This document shows, in pieces, positions 6,860 to 9,111 of a DNA stretch of 9,111 nt. The notes beneath the pieces were generated by a model. It saw only the letters and a list, made by a program, of their open reading frames with translations, was not told the DNA's origin and made no database searches. The translations under genes and the position numbers were made by a program. The DNA comes from Hyphomonadaceae bacterium. Lineage in GTDB: Bacteria > Pseudomonadota > Alphaproteobacteria > Caulobacterales > Hyphomonadaceae. The first letter of the stretch is position 1. Every line of letters begins with the position of its first letter. Where the stretch lies: positions 1-9,111 of the forward strand of contig JAUYSA010000397.1 of NCBI GenBank assembly GCA_030696545.1. Reading direction: 5' to 3'.

Positions 6860-7804
6860 ATGAATGCAGACACGCCTCATCTCAGCGACCCGTCCGCGCC
6901 GGCCATGCCGCCGCGCGTGCGCACGCTATGGAGCGAGGCGTGCGACTGGGTGGCGTGGCTTGTCGGCATGTTCGATCGCGACGCGCTGAAGACGACAGGC
7001 ATCAGCCGCGAACACGGTGCGCGCGTCAGCATCTGGCTGATGAACATCGAAGGCGCGATCCGCCGCCTCATCCTCGCCGCCGCGCTCGTTGTTGCCCCGC
7101 CCTCGCCTCGCGCCTCGCGAACCTGCGCCGCCACGCGCGTGCATACCGTCGCTGCATCACCACGCCGCCCCGGCTTCTGCGTCTTCCGCCTGCGCGGCGT
7201 CGGCGAAACCGCGCCGCGCGCAGACGCCCGCACCAGCAGAAGCACAAAGCCCTACGGCCACCTTACCTTCCCGGCCGATCCGCTGCTCTGCCTTGGCGAC
7301 GCGCCTGCCCGCACGGGTCGCACAGCGCACGCAGCAACGCCTCGCGCCCGCAACCCGCTTGACCGCTGGGTCCGGCCCTCGCGGCAGGACCCGGACTGGC
7401 GCGCGCCGGAAGAACGCGGCGCCTTCTCTCGCCGTGACGCGATGCCCGCCAGCCATTCCGCCACGCGCCCTCGTGCAACGCCGCAACCGCAAGCGCAGGG
7501 CGACCTTCCGCCAAGCCTTGCCGACTGGCGCCGCCGTCACGATGCCTGGACGCAGCCCGTCCCCGCGCCTGATCTCGCCGCGCGCCTCGAAGCGCTCAGC
7601 GCTGTCATCGCCAATCCCGCCGCCGCGATAGCCAGCGCCGCGCGCCGCCTGCACGCGTCATGCGCCACGGCGCCAACGCTCATGCGGCAGGCCTTTCCAG
7701 ACGCAGACCCGCCACGGCGCGCGGCGCACATCGCAACCGCCGGCCACACCACCGATTTCCTGAAACGCTGTCACGCTGGCCTGATCGCGCCCGACACCAG
7801 CTGA
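6860..7804 (+). CDS. Arg/Pro/Ala-rich protein of unknown function
   Basis: A 314-residue protein from the ATG at 6860; a GTG at 6854 in the same frame would add two residues. Third codon positions are strongly G/C throughout, so the frame is real. The N-terminal part (about 20-78) looks ordered: a Trp-rich WSEACDWVAWLVGMFDRDAL stretch, then a helix ending in a short hydrophobic segment (LILAAALVVAPP). The middle (about 80-225) is rich in Arg, Pro, Ala and Thr and probably disordered. The C-terminal part (about 214-312) again looks helical, with SLADWRRRHDAW and a Leu/Ala-rich stretch. No signal peptide, catalytic motif or known family is recognised. No ribosome binding site is present. The gene runs convergently into the HNH gene, with a hairpin between the stops. 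Confidence 0.7.
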   Translation: MNADTPHLSDPSAPAMPPRVRTLWSEACDWVAWLVGMFDRDALKTTGISREHGARVSIWLMNIEGAIRRLILAAALVVAPPSPRASRTCAATRVHTVAASPRRPGFCVFRLRGVGETAPRADARTSRSTKPYGHLTFPADPLLCLGDAPARTGRTAHAATPRARNPLDRWVRPSRQDPDWRAPEERGAFSRRDAMPASHSATRPRATPQPQAQGDLPPSLADWRRRHDAWTQPVPAPDLAARLEALSAVIANPAAAIASAARRLHASCATAPTLMRQAFPDADPPRRAAHIATAGHTTDFLKRCHAGLIAPDTS

Positions 7805-7829
7805 AGCCCGCGCCAATCCGAACGCCTGC

Positions 7830-7850
7830 CCCGCTGACGCCATCAGCGGG
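7830..7850. terminator. short GC-rich hairpin between convergent genes
   Basis: CCCGCTGA (7830-7837) pairs perfectly with TCAGCGGG (7843-7850) around a 5-nt loop. It lies in the 55-bp gap between the stop at 7804 (+) and the stop of the HNH gene at 7860 (-). No T-run follows on either strand, so intrinsic termination would be weak. Confidence 0.4.
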
Positions 7851-7859
7851 AATACGAAC

Positions 7860-8090
7860 CTATGGCCGCCACGCATCGCCCTTGCGCCAGTTGCAGTCGG
7901 CATGCGCCAGCTGAAGGTTCTCCGGCTTATCGCCGCCGCCCTTCACCCTCGGCCTGATGTGATCAAACGTCGGCCGCTTCTTCTTCCACACGGTCGCGTG
8001 CGGCACTTCAAACCGCCCAAGCGGCATCGCCTCGCCACAGATGGCGCAACGGCCGTCTTGCTTGGCCCAGAGAGTGTCGAACAGGTTCAT
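7860..8090 (-). CDS. small HNH endonuclease, coupled to a ParDE-type module
   Basis: A 76-residue protein consisting almost only of an HNH domain. CAIC (Cys15, Cys18) starts a zinc knuckle; the core is FDHIRPRVKGGG (42-53, Asp43-His44), then ENLQL (57-61, Asn58), His63 and CNWRKGD (66-72, Cys66). This is the full metal-dependent, DNA-nicking or cleaving HNH signature, so the domain looks catalytically intact. Its ATG overlaps the TGA of the ParE-like gene by 4 bp (ATGA, 8090-8087) and no independent ribosome binding site is obvious, so translation probably depends on the toxin gene. Whether it belongs functionally to the toxin-antitoxin pair, is a stand-alone mobile-type nuclease, or has a housekeeping role cannot be decided from sequence. 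Confidence 0.88.
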   Translation of the reverse strand: MNLFDTLWAKQDGRCAICGEAMPLGRFEVPHATVWKKKRPTFDHIRPRVKGGGDKPENLQLAHADCNWRKGDAWRP

Positions 8091-8389
8091 TCCGTCACGG
8101 TGAAAACGTCATCAAGGTCACGCCTTCCATGAAGCACACGTACGATCTCAACCCGCCCCTGCATCGCACGATAGACAATGATGTACTCGCCGACCCCAAG
8201 CATGCGGAATCCCGGCCGCAGGTCATCTCGCGACGGGCCCATCAGAGGAAAGTCGCGAAGGCTCTCGCACCTGGTTTCGATCGTGTCGAGCAATCGGCCC
8301 GCCGCCCTTGGACTGTCGGCCGCAACGTGGCTCCATATCCTGATCAGGTCTTCGCCCGCCTCGACAGTGTAGCAAAGCTCAAGCGTCAC
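8087..8389 (-). CDS. parE: ParE/RelE-superfamily toxin
   Basis: A 100-residue protein of the RelE/ParE toxin fold. Visible family features are the N-terminal YTVEAGEDLIRIWSHVA helix region (7-23), the SLRDFPLMGPSRDDL loop (43-57), GEYIIVYR (67-74) and the C-terminal VLHGRRD strand (85-91). ParE members poison DNA gyrase and RelE members cleave mRNA on the ribosome; the helical N-terminus and the pairing with a ribbon-helix-helix antitoxin favour ParE. The start is a GTG at 8389 overlapping the antitoxin TGA by 4 bp (GTGA), a typical coupling that keeps toxin below antitoxin. The length is normal and nothing looks broken. The gene symbol is by family; the cellular target is inferred. Confidence 0.88.
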   Translation of the reverse strand: MTLELCYTVEAGEDLIRIWSHVAADSPRAAGRLLDTIETRCESLRDFPLMGPSRDDLRPGFRMLGVGEYIIVYRAMQGRVEIVRVLHGRRDLDDVFTVTE

Positions 8390-8628
8390 TTGCCTGCCGT
8401 TTTGCGCCGCCGGGCTTCGGCCTTGATGTCCGCCATCGTCGTGCCGGGCTTCATGAAGCCGCTTGCGAGACCCTCATCCCACAACTGCCCAAGCTTGCGG
8501 TTGATCCGCCAGGTGCGCATCGCGTCGCGAACGACTTCGCTCGCAGACGCATACTCGCCAGTGGCGAGCGCATCCTCGATGTCCTGCAACTGGGTGTCTG
8601 TAACCGATATGGAAAGCTTGCTAGGCAT
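8386..8628 (-). CDS. parD: ParD-like antitoxin (ribbon-helix-helix)
   Basis: An 80-residue protein of the CopG/ParD antitoxin type. Residues 4-10 form the DNA-contacting strand (KLSISVT), followed by helix 1 (about 11-21), the GEYASASEVVRDAMR turn and helix 2 (24-38) typical of ParD, and a charged C-terminal part (45-80) expected to wrap the toxin. It should bind and neutralise the ParE-like protein and repress its own promoter. The ATG at 8628 is preceded by CAGG about 5 nt upstream, a weak ribosome binding site. The gene starts 63 bp after the folD stop on the same strand and overlaps the toxin start by 4 bp. Confidence 0.88.
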   Translation of the reverse strand: MPSKLSISVTDTQLQDIEDALATGEYASASEVVRDAMRTWRINRKLGQLWDEGLASGFMKPGTTMADIKAEARRRKTAGK

Positions 8629-8666
8629 GAAACCTGACGCTGGATGGGACGGGCAGAAAGTAGCAA

Positions 8667-8695
8667 ATTCTACCCCGAACGCCAGTATCCCTCAA
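8667..8695 (-). promoter_or_regulatory. promoter candidate of the parD-parE-HNH cassette
   Basis: On the - strand TTGAGG (8695-8690) and TAGAAT (8672-8667) are separated by 17 bp, the best-spaced promoter-like pair in the window. The -35 overlaps the folD stop codon (8694-8692). An inverted repeat GTAG-N6-CTAC (8660-8673) covers the -10 and could be part of an autoregulatory operator for the ParD-like protein, though the half-sites are short. A start near 8660 leaves a leader of about 30 nt. Confidence 0.45.
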
Positions 8696-9111
8696 GCCTC
8701 CAGCTCCTTCGGCACGACCCATCCCCGCCGCGCGCAAGCAGCCAGAACAGTATTCCGCAGAAGGCACGCCACCGTCATCAGCCCGACGCCGCCCGGCACC
8801 GGCGTGATGAAGCCCGCCACCTCACGGCACTCGGCAAAATGCGCATCGCCAACGACGCGCGTTTTGCCCTCGCCCTTCTCCGGCGCCGGAATGCGATTGA
8901 TGCCCACATCGATCACCGCCGACCCCGGCTTCACCCAGTCGCCGCGCACCATCTCGGGCCGGCCCACCGCCGGTACAAGAATATCCGCCGTCCGGCACAG
9001 CTCTTTCAGATTGCCCGTCTTCGAATGCGCGATCGTCACCGTGGCGTTCTCGTTGAGCAGCAATTGCACCAGCGGCCGGCCGACCAGATTGGAGCGGCCG
9101 ATCACGATGGC
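8692..9111 (-). CDS. folD: FolD, bifunctional methylene-THF dehydrogenase / methenyl-THF cyclohydrolase, C-terminal part
   Basis: C-terminal 139 residues of FolD, which oxidises 5,10-methylene-THF with NADP and hydrolyses the methenyl product to 10-formyl-THF in the cytoplasm. The reading frame runs off the window; the N-terminal catalytic half, about 150 residues, lies outside. Visible are the nucleotide-binding VIGRSNLVGRPLVQLLL, the TVTIAHSKT strand, DILVPAVGRPEMV, GSAVIDVGINRI and the closing ITPVPGGVGLMT, then a helix with NTVLAA. Within the last motif a Leu stands where most FolD proteins I recall have Pro (GGVGPMT). The gene is cut by the window, not broken. The toxin-antitoxin cassette lies directly downstream, its promoter overlapping the folD stop codon. 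Confidence 0.95.
   Translation of the reverse strand, partial: AIVIGRSNLVGRPLVQLLLNENATVTIAHSKTGNLKELCRTADILVPAVGRPEMVRGDWVKPGSAVIDVGINRIPAPEKGEGKTRVVGDAHFAECREVAGFITPVPGGVGLMTVACLLRNTVLAACARRGWVVPKELEA

Noticed and set aside
7860..8695. Mobile element carrying the toxin-antitoxin and HNH genes
   Set aside because: No transposase, integrase, terminal inverted repeats or flanking direct repeats are visible; base composition matches the neighbours.

Overview
The window is GC-rich DNA (high G+C, strong third-position G/C bias) with densely packed genes, short intergenic gaps and many stop/start overlaps. The protein types suggest an alphaproteobacterium, perhaps from the Caulobacterales/Hyphomonadaceae side. 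This rests on coding style and family make-up, not on a marker gene, so treat the taxonomy as tentative. No tRNA, rRNA, CRISPR array, transposase or phage gene is visible, and no gene-free stretch exceeds 300 bases.

Left part (1-1699, + strand): two adjacent, probably co-transcribed multi-pass membrane proteins of the DUF6644-like type. They appear to be paralogs; the first ends in a long acidic tail. A divergent gene may begin at the extreme left edge.

Centre (4882 down to 1706, - strand): a run of four genes. In transcription order these are a Tat-exported dienelactone-hydrolase-like enzyme, an NADP-dependent MDR-family oxidoreductase, a CPBP-family intramembrane protease with all its catalytic motifs, and a small secreted cysteine-containing protein of unknown function. 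Gaps of 39, 28 and 71 bp fit one transcript, or one transcript plus a separate last gene. The hydrolase and oxidoreductase may handle reactive carbonyl or lactone compounds, but nothing in the sequence proves a shared substrate.

Middle right (5092-6653): a small exported protein with an Asn/Ser/Thr-rich stretch followed by an extreme Asp/Arg tail (+), then a long near-perfect hairpin. On the - strand follow a DUF1801/YdhG-like protein and an exported protein of unknown function. A 200-bp divergent region with a 12-bp palindrome separates the latter from an unknown Arg/Pro/Ala-rich protein (6860-7804, +) that may be translated from a leaderless mRNA.

Right part (9111 down to 7860, - strand): the C-terminal half of FolD, cut by the window edge, followed by a three-gene cassette: a ParD-like antitoxin, a ParE-like toxin and a complete small HNH nuclease. 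Each gene overlaps the next by 4 bp, and a well-spaced promoter candidate overlaps the folD stop codon. The nuclease as a translationally coupled third member of a ParDE operon is the most unusual arrangement in the window.
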